From an uncultured Bacteroidales bacterium (GTDB taxonomy: Bacteria; Bacteroidota; Bacteroidia; Bacteroidales; Muribaculaceae), in assembly GCA_902774055.1 (NCBI GenBank), contig CACYGX010000007.1, forward strand, positions 124,001-188,000: a stretch of DNA of 64,000 nucleotides, written 5' to 3'. The position numbers and the translations under genes are program-made. A model generated the notes under the pieces. The model did no database searches and had not been told where the DNA came from. It worked only from the letters and a program-made list of their open reading frames with translations. Below are positions 1 to 8,928 of the stretch, one piece after another; positions within the stretch are counted from its first letter, which is position 1; the number at the start of each line of letters is the position of its first letter.

Positions 1-122
1 CCCTGTATGATGCCAAAATCAATGAGCTTAACACCGACAACGAATCGCTGGAACGACTCGTGCGCGAGAAATACGGCATGAAGCGTATCAACGAGGAGGT
101 TTTCATCACCGACATACCCTAA
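1..122 (+). CDS. FtsB/DivIC-family septum formation protein (3' end only)
   Basis: Only the last 39 codons are present, read in the frame that ends with the TAA at 120-122. The visible tail is a short leucine-rich coiled-coil end followed by REKYGMKRINEEVF, which matches the conserved C-terminus of small FtsB/DivIC-type division proteins in Bacteroidetes. Members are single-pass inner membrane proteins with a periplasmic coiled coil that act in the divisome with FtsL and FtsQ. The membrane segment lies upstream of the window, so the assignment rests on the tail alone. The next gene starts 10 nt downstream and is probably co-transcribed. Confidence 0.6.
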   Translation, partial: LYDAKINELNTDNESLERLVREKYGMKRINEEVFITDIP

Positions 123-132
123 GAGCAACAAT

Positions 133-498
133 ATGACTAAAGAAGACAGACAACATCTATCCAACATTCTGATAATCATCGGCTTGCTCGTCATGCTCGT
201 CATGGCGTTCATGCCGTTAATCGACCTGGTCAAGCCCTGGATGAGATGGGCATTTGCCGCGGGGGCTGCCATTGTGCTGGTAGCACGCTTCGTCGGCATC
301 TATAACGGTCCTTCGCTGCGCATCAAGCGCCTGCACCGCATCCTCATCGCCAGCGCCCTGATGTATTGCGTTAGCGCCCTGATGATGTTTTACTCACCAG
401 GACACAACGACTGGATCGGCTTCCTGCTCGCCGGCGTGATCGTGCAAATGTATGCCACCTGGATGATCGAGCGCGAAGAGAAAAAAGAGCTGAAATAG
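133..498 (+). CDS. Small four-helix membrane protein of unknown function
   Basis: The protein has 121 residues, with a short charged N-terminus and C-terminus (ending EREEKKELK) and about four hydrophobic helices at roughly residues 11-30, 38-56, 70-88 and 94-111. It is therefore an inner membrane protein. I recognise no motif or catalytic residue. It starts 10 nt after the FtsB/DivIC-like gene and precedes coaX, so it may share a transcript with the division gene. No function should be inferred beyond membrane location. Confidence 0.7.
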   Translation: MTKEDRQHLSNILIIIGLLVMLVMAFMPLIDLVKPWMRWAFAAGAAIVLVARFVGIYNGPSLRIKRLHRILIASALMYCVSALMMFYSPGHNDWIGFLLAGVIVQMYATWMIEREEKKELK

Positions 499-609
499 AT
501 GCTTCCAGGCCATGTTTTTTGGCCACAGCACGATGTTCACAATCATTTAGCGTCGTCTTAACAAAATCAAAAAAATTGCTTTTGTATACGACTTGCACAA
601 ATTTTTAAG

Positions 610-617
610 TAATTTTG
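610..617 (+). promoter_or_regulatory. Bacteroidetes -7 promoter element for coaX
   Basis: TAATTTTG matches TANNTTTG exactly. The coaX ATG at 626 lies only 8 nt past the element, so the transcript would be leaderless or nearly so. This also rules out the upstream in-frame start at 593. Confidence 0.6.
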
Positions 618-625
618 CGCTTTTA

Positions 626-1390
626 ATGAAAGGTAATCTCACCATAGACAACGGCAACACCTCGATAAAGGTGGCTTTTTTCATCGGATCGCAGATAGTA
701 GCGACCAACCGCTTTGTGCGTCGCGACAGCCGTCTGCTGGACCGTTTTATCAGTACCTATAAGCCCGAGACCGCCATCATCTGCAGCACCTCGTCAAGTG
801 CCGTCAGCCAGCGCATTGAGCAGCTCGTGGAACAACGGTGCCGGCGCTTGTTGCGTCTCACCCACGAGACACCCATGCCCATACGCCTTGGCTACCGCAC
901 CCCCGAAACGCTGGGACGCGACCGCATCGCGACCGCCGTGGGCGCATGGACCATCGCCCAACGCCTTGACAACGCATCGGACGTGCTGATAATTGATGCC
1001 GGCACTGCCATCACCTACGACCTGGTGACGGCTGACGGTTGCTTTATCGGCGGCAACATTGCGCCAGGACTGACACTGCGCTTCAAGTCGCTCCATGAGC
1101 ACACGGGGCTGCTGCCACTGGTCGAGAGCGAGGGCGACACCCCCATGGTGGGATATGACACCAAGACGGCCATTCGCAGCGGTGTGATGCTGGGTGCTAT
1201 CGGCGAGGTCAAGAGCTACATTGCCGACCTGAAGCTTTCCCACCCCAACTTGATGGTATTCCTCACCGGTGGCGACGGACGACTGTTGCACCAGCGCCTG
1301 GCCGACGAGAGCATCATTTACTTTGAACATCTGGCGGCTGAGGGACTCAACCGCATCCATTTATACAACAAAGCCAATGAGAATTTATAA
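626..1390 (+). CDS. coaX: Type III pantothenate kinase
   Basis: CoaX phosphorylates pantothenate in the first step of coenzyme A synthesis, in the cytoplasm. The 254-residue length is typical. The acetate/sugar kinase fold shows the N-terminal phosphate-binding motif DNGNTSIK (residues 8-15), a GRDRIATAVGA segment, the IIDAGTAITYDLV motif and GGNIAPGL. An upstream in-frame start at 593 exists, but it lies before the -7 promoter element, and known family members begin just before the DNGNT motif, so the ATG at 626 is preferred. The 3' end overlaps the next gene by 14 nt, which suggests translational coupling with the outer membrane protein. A coaX to lptC order is familiar from other Bacteroidetes. 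Confidence 0.93.
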   Translation: MKGNLTIDNGNTSIKVAFFIGSQIVATNRFVRRDSRLLDRFISTYKPETAIICSTSSSAVSQRIEQLVEQRCRRLLRLTHETPMPIRLGYRTPETLGRDRIATAVGAWTIAQRLDNASDVLIIDAGTAITYDLVTADGCFIGGNIAPGLTLRFKSLHEHTGLLPLVESEGDTPMVGYDTKTAIRSGVMLGAIGEVKSYIADLKLSHPNLMVFLTGGDGRLLHQRLADESIIYFEHLAAEGLNRIHLYNKANENL

Positions 1391-2618
1391 AACGATAACA
1401 GGATTACTGCTCGCTATGGCCCTGGGCTGTGGCGTGGCACAGGCACAAATCGTGACCACCCCCTACTCCAAGATGGGCTATGGCATGCTCAGCGACAACG
1501 TGTCGAGCATCCAGCGCTCGATGGGTGGTGTGGGATATGCCATGAAGGGCGGACGCATCATCAACGTGATGAACCCCGCTTCCTATGCCGACGTGGACTC
1601 CCTTACCTTCCTTTGGGACGTGGGTATCGACCTGTCCAACTTGTGGAGCAAGGAAGATGGCAAAAAAGGCTATAACTTCGGTGCCGGACTGGATTACCTG
1701 ACTGGCCACTTCAAGGTTGCCAAGGGACTGGGTGCTTCATTCGGTCTGCTGCCCTACTCATCGGTAGGCTATTCCTATGGCGGCTCCATCACTGGCGGCA
1801 AGGATATGCGCACTGGCAACGGTGGACTCAACCAGCTGTTCCTGGGTGTGGGTTACCAGCCCATCAAGAACCTGAGCGTGGGCTTTAACGTCGCCTACCT
1901 GTTTGGTTCGACACTCAACACGACCCTGATTTCCGCCAGTTCATCGAGTTACTTTACCCGTAACATGAAGGTGCGTGACTGGAACTTGTCGCTGGGCGTA
2001 CAGTACTCCATGCCGATGGTCCATAACCGTGACCTCCTGACCGTGGGCGCTACCTTCCAGCCCAAGAAGTCCTTCCATGGCCACACTTGGGGCACCGCCT
2101 TTGACAGCCAGGACAGCAAGGTCGATACTATCGGCTACACATCGATGAGCGGAAAGTATGAGCAGCCCTTCTCCTTGGGACTGGGCGTGAGCTACACCAT
2201 GGACCGCCGACTGACCGTCGAGGCCGATTACACTTACCAGAACTGGAAAAAAGCCAAGTATCAACCCATTGCCGGCTTTGAATCTGATGACCTGCAGTTT
2301 AACGACCGCTGGAAATTGGGACTCGGTGTCCAGTACACGCCCAACAAGCGAGGCAGTTACCTGGGAGCCATGTCCTTCCGTGCCGGAGCCTTCTTTAACC
2401 ACGACTACATGGTTTATGACGGTTCCAAACTGCGCGACTATGGTTTCAGCGTCGGTGTGGGTCTGCCCGCGCCCAACAGCAAGACCACTGTCAACCTGGG
2501 CGTGGAATGGCGTCATCGCGAGGCCACTCCCACTCCCCTCATCAGCGAGAACTACCTGAACATCACGCTGGGAGTCAATTTCAACGAGTTGTGGTTCTGG
2601 AAAAGCCGCATACGTTAA
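1377..2618 (+). CDS. Outer membrane beta-barrel protein, unknown substrate
   Basis: The protein has 413 residues. It starts with a clear signal peptide (MRIYKTITGLLLAMALGCGVAQAQ), and the remainder is rich in alternating aromatic and polar strands with many Gly/Tyr/Phe residues, as in an outer membrane barrel of the FadL/porin-like class. Family members are often annotated only as hypothetical in Bacteroidetes. The chosen ATG at 1377 lies inside the end of coaX (14-nt overlap), because only this start gives a signal peptide; the longer reading adds 36 unrelated residues in front of it. It sits between coaX and lptC, 6 nt before the latter, so it probably belongs to the same operon. Confidence 0.75.
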   Translation: MRIYKTITGLLLAMALGCGVAQAQIVTTPYSKMGYGMLSDNVSSIQRSMGGVGYAMKGGRIINVMNPASYADVDSLTFLWDVGIDLSNLWSKEDGKKGYNFGAGLDYLTGHFKVAKGLGASFGLLPYSSVGYSYGGSITGGKDMRTGNGGLNQLFLGVGYQPIKNLSVGFNVAYLFGSTLNTTLISASSSSYFTRNMKVRDWNLSLGVQYSMPMVHNRDLLTVGATFQPKKSFHGHTWGTAFDSQDSKVDTIGYTSMSGKYEQPFSLGLGVSYTMDRRLTVEADYTYQNWKKAKYQPIAGFESDDLQFNDRWKLGLGVQYTPNKRGSYLGAMSFRAGAFFNHDYMVYDGSKLRDYGFSVGVGLPAPNSKTTVNLGVEWRHREATPTPLISENYLNITLGVNFNELWFWKSRIR

Positions 2619-2624
2619 TCGCGC

Positions 2625-3224
2625 GTGAGGTATCTGCTGCACATAAGCCTAATCCTACTGGCCATAGCGGCCATGACAGGGTGTAACGATAGTGCCACCA
2701 CCGTGGTCGATCATCCCACTAACCCCGACCTGGTGCCCACCATGTCCACCACTGATGTGCAAACGGTAATCAGCGACTCGGGGCACACCCGCTACCGCAT
2801 CGCCGCCCCGTTGTGGAACATGTTTGAAGAGGCCAAGGAGCCCCATTGGACCTTCCCCAAGGGGGTGACCTGTGAAGAGCTGGACAACAACTACAAGACG
2901 ATGACCACCCTCAAGTGTGATTCGGCCTATTTTGACAAGAATAATTCCCTGTGGACGCTCACTGGCAATGTCCGCATCACCAACGTCGCTGGCGATGTCA
3001 TCCTCACCGACGAACTGATGTGGGACCAGCAAGCCCACAAGATGTACAGTGACGCCTTTATCCACATCGAGAAGCAAGGGCGCATCATCGAAGGCTATGG
3101 CTACGAGTCCAACGAGCGGCTCACGACCTACACCCTGCGGCAGGTCGAAGCCATCTTCCCCATCGATGAGAGACGCATGCCACATCCCAATAGCGGGAAC
3201 GCCGCCCCGCGGACGATGCAGTAA
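2625..3224 (+). CDS. lptC: LPS transport periplasmic protein LptC-like lipoprotein
   Basis: The 199-residue protein begins with a lipoprotein signal sequence (hydrophobic run, then lipobox MTGC at residues 17-20). Residues from about 45 onward show the LptC pattern: a WxMxEEAK-like segment, then repeated short strands ending in the conserved LTGNVRI-type motif (TGNVRITNVAGDVILTDELMWD). LptC connects the inner membrane LptBFG exporter with periplasmic LptA during lipopolysaccharide transport. The start is a GTG six bases after the barrel gene; no ATG is better placed for the signal peptide. The lipidated N-terminus is usual in Bacteroidetes members. Confidence 0.82.
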   Translation: MRYLLHISLILLAIAAMTGCNDSATTVVDHPTNPDLVPTMSTTDVQTVISDSGHTRYRIAAPLWNMFEEAKEPHWTFPKGVTCEELDNNYKTMTTLKCDSAYFDKNNSLWTLTGNVRITNVAGDVILTDELMWDQQAHKMYSDAFIHIEKQGRIIEGYGYESNERLTTYTLRQVEAIFPIDERRMPHPNSGNAAPRTMQ

Positions 3225-3266
3225 AGAAGACCGACTTAAACGATATATATACTTAATATAACTATT

Positions 3267-4556
3267 TTGGATCCAAGTTATACAACACCGCTGCTCATCG
3301 CACTCATCGCATTACTGTGCTCGGCATTCTTCTCGGGCATGGAGATAGCCTTTATCAGTTCCAATAAGGTGCGTGCCGAGATTGAGATGGCACGTGGCGG
3401 TATCATCAACCGCATCCTCAACATCTATTACAGCAACCGCGAGACCGTCATCTCTACCCTGCTCATCGGCAACAACATCGCCAACATCGTTTACTCGATG
3501 GCCATGGCCCAGTTGCTCACGGCGCCCTTGAAGCCCTGGATCAGCAACGAGGCGCTCCTGCTCTTGGTCCAGACACTGATCGCCACACTGATTATCCTCA
3601 TCTTTGGCGAGTTTGTCCCCAAAAGCATCTTCCGCATCAATCCCAATGCCTCGGTGCGCAATTCCTCCATCCCGTTGTTCATGGTGTATTGCGTGCTCTA
3701 CCCCATTTCGCGCTTCACCGAGTGGCTCTCGGCAACGCTCATGAAGTTGTTTGGCATCAAGATCAACTCCACCCGCGTGAGAATGCTCACCGTCGATGAA
3801 CTCGACGCCTACCTGCAAGAGAACATCGACAAACGTGAGGATGAAAATAAAAGCGTTGAGCGCGAAGTCAAGATTTTTGAGAATGCACTCGACTTCAGCG
3901 ACACCAGGCTGCGCGACTGCATGGTGCCCCGCAACGAGATTGTCGCCGTCGATGTCGAGGACACCACCCGCGACGACCTGGTAAAACTCTTCTCCCGCTC
4001 GGGATTATCCAAGATTGTTGTCTATAAGGAAAACATCGATAATGTCATCGGCTTCATCCAGGTGAGCGAACTCTTTGTCACCGAGGTGGACTGGAAGACT
4101 CGACTGAAACCCGTCGTCTTTGCCCCCGAGACCTTGCTGGCCCGCAAGATGATGCAACAGCTCATGGGAGAGAAACGCTCGATGGCCATCGTCCTCGACG
4201 AGTTCGGCGGCACCAGCGGCATGGTTACCCTCGAGGACCTGGTGGAAGAAATCTTTGGTGAAATCGAGGATGAGCACGACCGCAACCAGCTCACGGCACG
4301 CCAGCTCGATGAGACGAGCTATGAGTTCTCGGGACGCATGGAGATCGAAGAAATCAACGAGCGGTTCCACCTCGACATCCCCGAGAGCGACGACTACCAG
4401 ACCTTGGCCGGATACCTGCTTGACGAGCATGAGGCCATCCCCAATGTGGGCGAGGTGCTGGACCTGCCTCCTTACCGCTTCACCATCGAGCGCAAGACGG
4501 CGGCTCGCATCGAACTCATCCGCGTCGATATCATTGACGAAAAGGACAAAAAATAG
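3267..4556 (+). CDS. CNNM/CorC (HlyC) family membrane protein with CBS pair
   Basis: The protein has 429 residues. Residues 1-190 form a CNNM domain with three to four membrane helices (FSGMEIAFISSNK is the family signature). A CBS domain pair covers about residues 205-335 (DCMVPRNEIVAVD; GGTSGMVTLEDLVEEIFGEI), and a CorC/HlyC C-terminal domain follows. Members are linked to magnesium/cobalt efflux or, in gliding Bacteroidetes, to GldE. The only start that keeps the first helix intact is a TTG at 3267; the next Met comes in the middle of that helix. It lies 42 nt after lptC, a neighbour it keeps in other Bacteroidetes. Confidence 0.87.
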   Translation: MDPSYTTPLLIALIALLCSAFFSGMEIAFISSNKVRAEIEMARGGIINRILNIYYSNRETVISTLLIGNNIANIVYSMAMAQLLTAPLKPWISNEALLLLVQTLIATLIILIFGEFVPKSIFRINPNASVRNSSIPLFMVYCVLYPISRFTEWLSATLMKLFGIKINSTRVRMLTVDELDAYLQENIDKREDENKSVEREVKIFENALDFSDTRLRDCMVPRNEIVAVDVEDTTRDDLVKLFSRSGLSKIVVYKENIDNVIGFIQVSELFVTEVDWKTRLKPVVFAPETLLARKMMQQLMGEKRSMAIVLDEFGGTSGMVTLEDLVEEIFGEIEDEHDRNQLTARQLDETSYEFSGRMEIEEINERFHLDIPESDDYQTLAGYLLDEHEAIPNVGEVLDLPPYRFTIERKTAARIELIRVDIIDEKDKK

Positions 4557-4568
4557 GGCTTCTGGACA

Positions 4569-4598
4569 ATCAAATGATGAAAAATCACGTCATTTGAT
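4569..4598. repeat. Short inverted repeat after the corC-like gene
   Basis: ATCAAATGA (4569-4577) is followed after 12 nt by TCATTTGAT (4590-4598), then a run of A. The hairpin has no T-tract on the plus strand, so it is not a clear terminator there. Nearly the same arms occur after polA at 42999-43028. Confidence 0.5.
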
Positions 4599-4641
4599 AA
4601 AAAAAACGCCCAAATATTTGCAAGATTGAAAACATTTGTGC

Positions 4642-4649
4642 TATCTTTG
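4642..4649 (+). promoter_or_regulatory. Promoter of tRNA-Asp
   Basis: TATCTTTG matches TANNTTTG. TTTG at 4617-4620 lies 21 nt upstream as a possible -33 element. The tRNA begins 25 nt downstream. Confidence 0.65.
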
Positions 4650-4673
4650 CACCGCATTTTCCAAATGCAACAT

Positions 4674-4747
4674 GGTGTGTTAGTTCAGTTGGTTAGAATA
4701 CCTGCCTGTCACGCAGGGGGTCGCGTGTTCGAGTCACGTACACACCG
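4674..4747 (+). tRNA. tRNA-Asp (anticodon GTC)
   Basis: A 74-nt cloverleaf. The acceptor arms GGTGTGT (4674-4680) and ACACACC (4740-4746) pair fully, and the discriminator is G. The anticodon stem is CCTGC/GCAGG with loop CTGTCAC, giving GTC. The T-loop contains TTCGAGT. No CCA is encoded. Confidence 0.95.
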
Positions 4748-4803
4748 CAAAAGAGGAGTCTATTCAGGCTCCTTTTTTGTTTTACATCACCACGACAATA
4801 CAA

Positions 4804-4833
4804 AAACGGCAGGACCTGAACATCCTGCCGTTT
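4804..4833. terminator. Bidirectional terminator between the two tRNA genes
   Basis: AAACGGCAGGA (4804-4814) pairs with TCCTGCCGTTT (4823-4833), with an 8-nt loop. Flanking A/T runs give a U-tract in both directions, so it can end tRNA-Asp (plus) and tRNA-Pro (minus). Confidence 0.7.
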
Positions 4834-4861
4834 GTCTTTATAGAACATTTCTCATGCTCTG

Positions 4862-4936
4862 TCGGGGTACCTGGATTCGAACCAGGGACCTCCTGCTCCC
4901 AAAGCAGGCGCGCTAACCGGACTGCGCTACACCCCG
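4862..4936 (-). tRNA. tRNA-Pro (anticodon TGG)
   Basis: A 75-nt cloverleaf on the minus strand. The acceptor is CGGGGTG/TACCCCG with discriminator A; the anticodon stem CCTGC/GCAGG holds the loop TTTGGGA, anticodon TGG. The T-arm reads GGTTCGAATCC. A second proline tRNA (CGG) is at 44084. Confidence 0.95.
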
Positions 4937-4959
4937 ATGCTCTTGTTTTTTGAGCGGTG

Positions 4960-4967
4960 CAAAGGTA
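4960..4967 (-). promoter_or_regulatory. Promoter of tRNA-Pro(TGG)
   Basis: TACCTTTG on the minus strand (plus-strand CAAAGGTA). TTTG on the minus strand at 4991-4988 lies 20 nt upstream as a -33 element. Confidence 0.6.
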
Positions 4968-5142
4968 GTGCAAGTTGAGCGTAATGCCAAATAAAAAAGC
5001 CATTTTTTTCTTTGCATACCCAAAACGCAGCCGACCGCCGACTGAAAGGCAACGGCACATCATTTTCCCGAAACGGCAAGCCTATTCTGGTGAATTTATA
5101 TTTTTTTTGGCCTTGAGGGGTACAATTGTGCTGAGAATGTAG

Positions 5143-5150
5143 TAACTTTG
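5143..5150 (+). promoter_or_regulatory. Promoter of aspS
   Basis: TAACTTTG matches TANNTTTG. It gives an A-rich leader of about 50 nt before the ATG at 5206. Confidence 0.6.
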
Positions 5151-5205
5151 TATGTTTAAAACGATAATAACAATCCAACAAACCCTAACAATACAACATT
5201 TAACA

Positions 5206-6924
5206 ATGTATAGAACCAAGACTAACGGCGAACTTCGTCTGGCCAATGTGGGCGAAGTCGTCACCCTGGCAGGATGGGTACAGCGCACCCGCAAGATGGG
5301 CGGCATGACCTTTGTGGACCTGCGTGACCGCTATGGCATCACTCAAATCGTGTTTAACAACGAGGTGGACGCTGCCGAGCGTTCGAGCAAGAACGCCAAC
5401 ATCCCCACGGGTGACATCGAGATCATCGCCAACAAACTCAACATCCTGAGCGAGAGCATTACGCCGCCGTTCACCATCGAGGACAATACCGACGGTGGCG
5501 ACGACCTGAGAATGAAATACCGCTATCTGGACCTGCGCCGCAATGCCGTGCGCCGCAACCTGGAGTTGCGCCACGACATGGCCATCCTGATTCGCAACTA
5601 CCTTGACGACAAGGGATTCCTGGAGGTCGAGACTCCTATCCTGATTGGATCCACGCCCGAGGGCGCTCGCGACTTCATCGTACCGTCGCGCATGAACCCC
5701 GGCCAGTTCTATGCACTGCCCCAGAGCCCCCAAACGCTCAAGCAATTGCTGATGGTGGCTGGCTTTGACCGCTACTTCCAGATTGCCAAGTGCTTCCGTG
5801 ACGAGGACCTGCGTGCCGACCGTCAGCCCGAGTTCACCCAGATCGACTGCGAGATGAGTTTTGTCGATCAGGAAGACGTTATCGAGGTGTTTGAAGGCCT
5901 TGCCCGCCACCTGTTCAAGAAGGTGCGCAATGTAGATCTGCCCGAGAAACTCGACCAGATGACGTGGCACGACGCCATGCGCCTGTACGGTAGCGACAAG
6001 CCCGACCGCCGCTTCGGCATGACCTTTGTCGAGGTCGACGATGTGCTCAAGGGCACTGGCACCTTCCCCGTGTTCAACGAGGCGAACTACATCGGCGCTA
6101 TCTGCGCCCCCGGCTGCGCCGACTACACCCGCAAGCAGCTCGACGGCCTGGTGGACTTCGTGAAACGTCCCCAGGTAGGCGCCAAGGGTCTGGTTTACGT
6201 CAAGTTCAACAGCGACGGTACCGTCAAGAGCAGCATCGATAAATTCTATGAACCCGCTGTTTGGCAGCAGCTCAAAGAGAAGATGGGCGCCAACGACGGC
6301 GACCTCGTCCTCATCATGAGCGGCGACAATGCCAACAAGACGCGCGTGCAGCTGTGCTCGCTGCGCCTGGAAATGGGCGAGCGCCTGGGCCTCAGAGACA
6401 AAAACAAATTTGAGTGCCTGTGGATCGTGGACTTCCCGCTGTTTGAGTGGAGTGACGAGGAGCAGCGCCTGATGGCAACCCACCACCCGTTCACCATGCC
6501 CAACCCCGACGATATCCCCCTGCTCGACGAACATCCCGAACGCGTACGCGCCAAGGCCTACGACTTCGTTTGCAACGGTATCGAGGTGGGCGGCGGCAGC
6601 CTGCGTATCCATGACGGCAAGCTGCAGGCCAAGATGTTTGACATCCTGGGGTTCACACCCGAGCGCGCAATGGCTCAGTTCGGCTTCTTGATCAACGCCT
6701 TCAAGTATGGCGCACCTCCCCATGCCGGTCTGGCATTCGGCTTCGACCGCTTTGTGTCGATTATGGCTGGCCTTGACAGCATCCGCGACTGCATCGCCTT
6801 CCCCAAGAACAACAGTGGCCGCGACGTGATGCTCGATGCTCCCAGCCCCGTGGACCAGAGCCAGCTCGACGAACTCTACATCGACGTGGACCGTGAGCGC
6901 CTCAAAGCCGAGAATAAGATTTAA
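5206..6924 (+). CDS. aspS: Aspartyl-tRNA synthetase
   Basis: AspRS charges tRNA-Asp with aspartate; here the tRNA-Asp gene lies 0.5 kb upstream. The 572-residue protein has the N-terminal OB-fold anticodon-binding domain (about 1-105, [15 protein letters not shown]), class II motif 1 around residue 145, motif 2 ([14 protein letters not shown], from residue 197), a GAD insertion domain (about 280-415) and motif 3 (GLAFGFDR, from residue 508). The insertion and length mark the bacterial type. A longer in-frame reading from 5152 begins right after the promoter and adds 18 unrelated residues, so the ATG at 5206 is preferred. Confidence 0.97.
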   Translation: MYRTKTNGELRLANVGEVVTLAGWVQRTRKMGGMTFVDLRDRYGITQIVFNNEVDAAERSSKNANIPTGDIEIIANKLNILSESITPPFTIEDNTDGGDDLRMKYRYLDLRRNAVRRNLELRHDMAILIRNYLDDKGFLEVETPILIGSTPEGARDFIVPSRMNPGQFYALPQSPQTLKQLLMVAGFDRYFQIAKCFRDEDLRADRQPEFTQIDCEMSFVDQEDVIEVFEGLARHLFKKVRNVDLPEKLDQMTWHDAMRLYGSDKPDRRFGMTFVEVDDVLKGTGTFPVFNEANYIGAICAPGCADYTRKQLDGLVDFVKRPQVGAKGLVYVKFNSDGTVKSSIDKFYEPAVWQQLKEKMGANDGDLVLIMSGDNANKTRVQLCSLRLEMGERLGLRDKNKFECLWIVDFPLFEWSDEEQRLMATHHPFTMPNPDDIPLLDEHPERVRAKAYDFVCNGIEVGGGSLRIHDGKLQAKMFDILGFTPERAMAQFGFLINAFKYGAPPHAGLAFGFDRFVSIMAGLDSIRDCIAFPKNNSGRDVMLDAPSPVDQSQLDELYIDVDRERLKAENKI

Positions 6925-6960
6925 CACCACTTGGCCAGCAAGCGCTGGCAAATGACTGAA

Positions 6961-7761
6961 ATGAGAATCCGAGAAATCACCGATTCCATCGAGCAATATG
7001 CCCCCTTGAGGCTCCAAGAGGAATGGGACAACGCGGGCATTCAGGTGGGCGACCCCGAGGCCGAGGTCACAGGCATCCTGCTGTGCACCGACGCCACCGA
7101 GGCCGTCGTGGCCGAGGCCATCGAGCTGGGTTACAACCTGGTCATCTCGCATCACCCGCTCATCTTCCGCGGCCTGAAGAAAATCATGGGCCGCACTCCC
7201 GTCGAGCGCACCGTGGCCATGGCCATCAAGCACGATGTGACCATCTACAGCGCCCATACCAATATGGACAGCGCCTGGCAGGGAGTCTCCTTCCGCATGG
7301 CTGACAAAATCGGCATGACCGATGTCAAGTTCCTGGATGACAATGCCGTGGAGCCCTACGGCGAGCAAGAGAGCACATCGGCAGGCTGTGGCGTCATTGG
7401 CAACATTGACGCCATGCCCGCCCGTGAGGTGATGAAACGGGTCAAGGCGGCGTTTGAGGTAGGTGCCGTGCGTTATAGCGGTGATGCCGAGCGCATCGTC
7501 ACCCGCGTGGCCCTGTGTGGCGGAGCAGGCGGCTTCCTGCTCGACAAAGCCGTCCAGCAAGGGGCACAACTCTATGTCACCGCCGACATGCGCTATCACG
7601 ATTTCCTGGACAACAGCCAGCGCATCGTGGTTGCCGACATCGGGCATTACGAGAGCGAACATTTCACAAAAGAGATTTTTTTAGAGATTATTCAGAAAAA
7701 AAATCCTACCTTTGCAGTCGCTTTCGCGAAAAACGAAACAAATCAAGTTAATTATCTATAA
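6961..7761 (+). CDS. Nif3-like dinuclear metal centre hexameric protein
   Basis: A 266-residue Nif3/YbgI family protein (GTP cyclohydrolase I type 2-like; the true role is unsettled). Metal-binding signatures are visible: NAGIQVGD, LVISHHPLIFRGLK (paired His), YSAHTNMDSAWQG, and near the end ADIGHYESEHF. It is the short form without the PII-like insert that many homologues carry. Start candidates are ATG at 6952 and 6961; I take 6961 (MRIREITDSIEQYAPL), where homologues usually begin. It lies 36 nt after aspS and before a zinc-ribbon protein, a pairing that recurs in Bacteroidetes. Confidence 0.88.
   Translation: MRIREITDSIEQYAPLRLQEEWDNAGIQVGDPEAEVTGILLCTDATEAVVAEAIELGYNLVISHHPLIFRGLKKIMGRTPVERTVAMAIKHDVTIYSAHTNMDSAWQGVSFRMADKIGMTDVKFLDDNAVEPYGEQESTSAGCGVIGNIDAMPAREVMKRVKAAFEVGAVRYSGDAERIVTRVALCGGAGGFLLDKAVQQGAQLYVTADMRYHDFLDNSQRIVVADIGHYESEHFTKEIFLEIIQKKNPTFAVAFAKNETNQVNYL
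7707..7714 (+). promoter_or_regulatory. Promoter inside the nif3 3' end, for the zinc-ribbon gene
   Basis: TACCTTTG matches TANNTTTG and lies within the last 20 codons of the Nif3 gene. It would give the zinc-ribbon gene its own transcript with a leader of about 130 nt. Confidence 0.5.
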
Positions 7762-7847
7762 CAAGCCGTTAGCTTTAGGCCCTCGCTGTTAGGCGATTAA
7801 CCTGCAGTCAGGAAGCCAAAAAGCTAAAAGTTAAAAGCTAAAAAGTT

Positions 7848-8618
7848 ATGGCAGCACCCAAAAAAGAACTCACTGTTGAAGAGAAGCTCAAGGCACTTTA
7901 TGACTTGCAGCAGAAGCTCTCGGAGATTGACGCCATCAAGACCCTGAGAGGCGAATTGCCCCAGGAAGTACAGGACCTTGAGGATGAAATCGCAGGTCTG
8001 CACACCCGCGTCGCCAAGTTTGAGGACGAGATCGCAGTCCAGAAAGACGAAATCGCCCGCAACCGCGACACCAAGCAGCAGGCAGAGTCCCTCATCGAGA
8101 AGTACACCTCCGACCAGGACAACGTGCGCAACAACCGTGAGTATGATTACCTGACCAAGGAAATCGAGTACCAGACTCTGAACATCGAACTCGCCGAGAA
8201 GCGCATCAACGAGGCCAGCCGCAAGGCCGAGGTTCTGCAAGCCGAAATCGAGAAGGCCAAGGAAATGTGTACCGACCGCGAGCACGCCCTCGAAGAGAAG
8301 AAGAGTGAGCTGAACGAAATCGTCTCAGAGAACAAGCAGAAGGAGGAAGCCCTGCGTGAAAAAGCCAAGAAGCAGGAGAACAAAATCGAGGAGAGGCTGT
8401 TGACCGCCTTCAAGCGCATCCGCAAGAACACCCGCAACGGCTTGGGTGTCGTGGTGGTTCAGCGTAATGCTTGTGGCGGATGCTTCAACCGCATCCCCGC
8501 CCAGCGCCAGATGGAAATCAAGATGCACAAGAAGGTCATCGTGTGTGAGTACTGTGGCCGCATCCTGATTGACCCCGAGCTGGTAGGCATCACTCCCGAG
8601 GACGCAAAAAACAAATAA
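7848..8618 (+). CDS. C4-type zinc-ribbon coiled-coil protein
   Basis: The 256-residue protein has two parts. Residues 10-190 are a long charged coiled coil (repeated E/K/A-rich heptads). Residues 200-250 hold a C4 zinc ribbon, with CGGCFNRIP as the first Cys pair and CEYCGRI as the second. Proteins of this type are widespread in bacteria next to Nif3, and have been proposed to bind nucleic acid, but the function is not established. It has its own promoter inside the Nif3 gene. The leader (7762-7847) contains short repeats of AAAAGCTAAAAGTTA type just before the ATG. Confidence 0.85.
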   Translation: MAAPKKELTVEEKLKALYDLQQKLSEIDAIKTLRGELPQEVQDLEDEIAGLHTRVAKFEDEIAVQKDEIARNRDTKQQAESLIEKYTSDQDNVRNNREYDYLTKEIEYQTLNIELAEKRINEASRKAEVLQAEIEKAKEMCTDREHALEEKKSELNEIVSENKQKEEALREKAKKQENKIEERLLTAFKRIRKNTRNGLGVVVVQRNACGGCFNRIPAQRQMEIKMHKKVIVCEYCGRILIDPELVGITPEDAKNK

Positions 8619-8845
8619 TTCAAGCCCGCCAAGGAAAAAAAGGCTTGAAGGTGAGTGGCGAGAACTCAGCAGCCCGTGCCGATTGACGACACCGCGGCTG
8701 AAAACATCGGGTTTCTCCCATCACAGGCAACGCAACGGCAGCAGCCCATGTGGCAGTTGCCGTTTGCTTTATTCCTACAGGTAAACGGCAGGGCGTGTTA
8801 ATAACTTTTTTGCAAGATTATTACTGTGGTGTGAGGGGAAAACAG
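8619..8845 (+). other. Non-coding stretch with mutually exclusive hairpins
   Basis: This 227-nt stretch has no credible gene. TTCAAGCC (8619-8626) pairs with GGCTTGAA (8642-8649). Further on, TGCCGTTT (8758-8765) can pair either with AACGGCA (8734-8740) upstream or with AAACGGCA (8783-8790) downstream, but not both. That arrangement resembles an attenuator or a small structured RNA, but no known riboswitch class is recognised. Confidence 0.35.
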
Positions 8846-8853
8846 TAACTTTG
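8846..8853 (+). promoter_or_regulatory. Promoter of the thymidine kinase gene
   Basis: TAACTTTG matches TANNTTTG; the tdk ATG is 75 nt downstream. Confidence 0.55.
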
Positions 8854-8928
8854 TTGTCGGCCTTTTTTAGGGCAAGACTTGAGTGGAAGTCATCAAGTAG
8901 AAACTAAGCATTTAACACAAGCGACATC

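Noticed and set aside
4626-5063. Small protein genes overlapping the tRNA-Asp and tRNA-Pro genes
   Set aside because: They cover the two tRNAs and their terminator, and translate tRNA sequence.
5200-7662. An open frame of about 820 codons on the minus strand across aspS and nif3
   Set aside because: It is antisense to two certain genes, has a low-complexity Val/His/Gly-rich composition and no known domain; it results from the codon bias of the genes on the plus strand.
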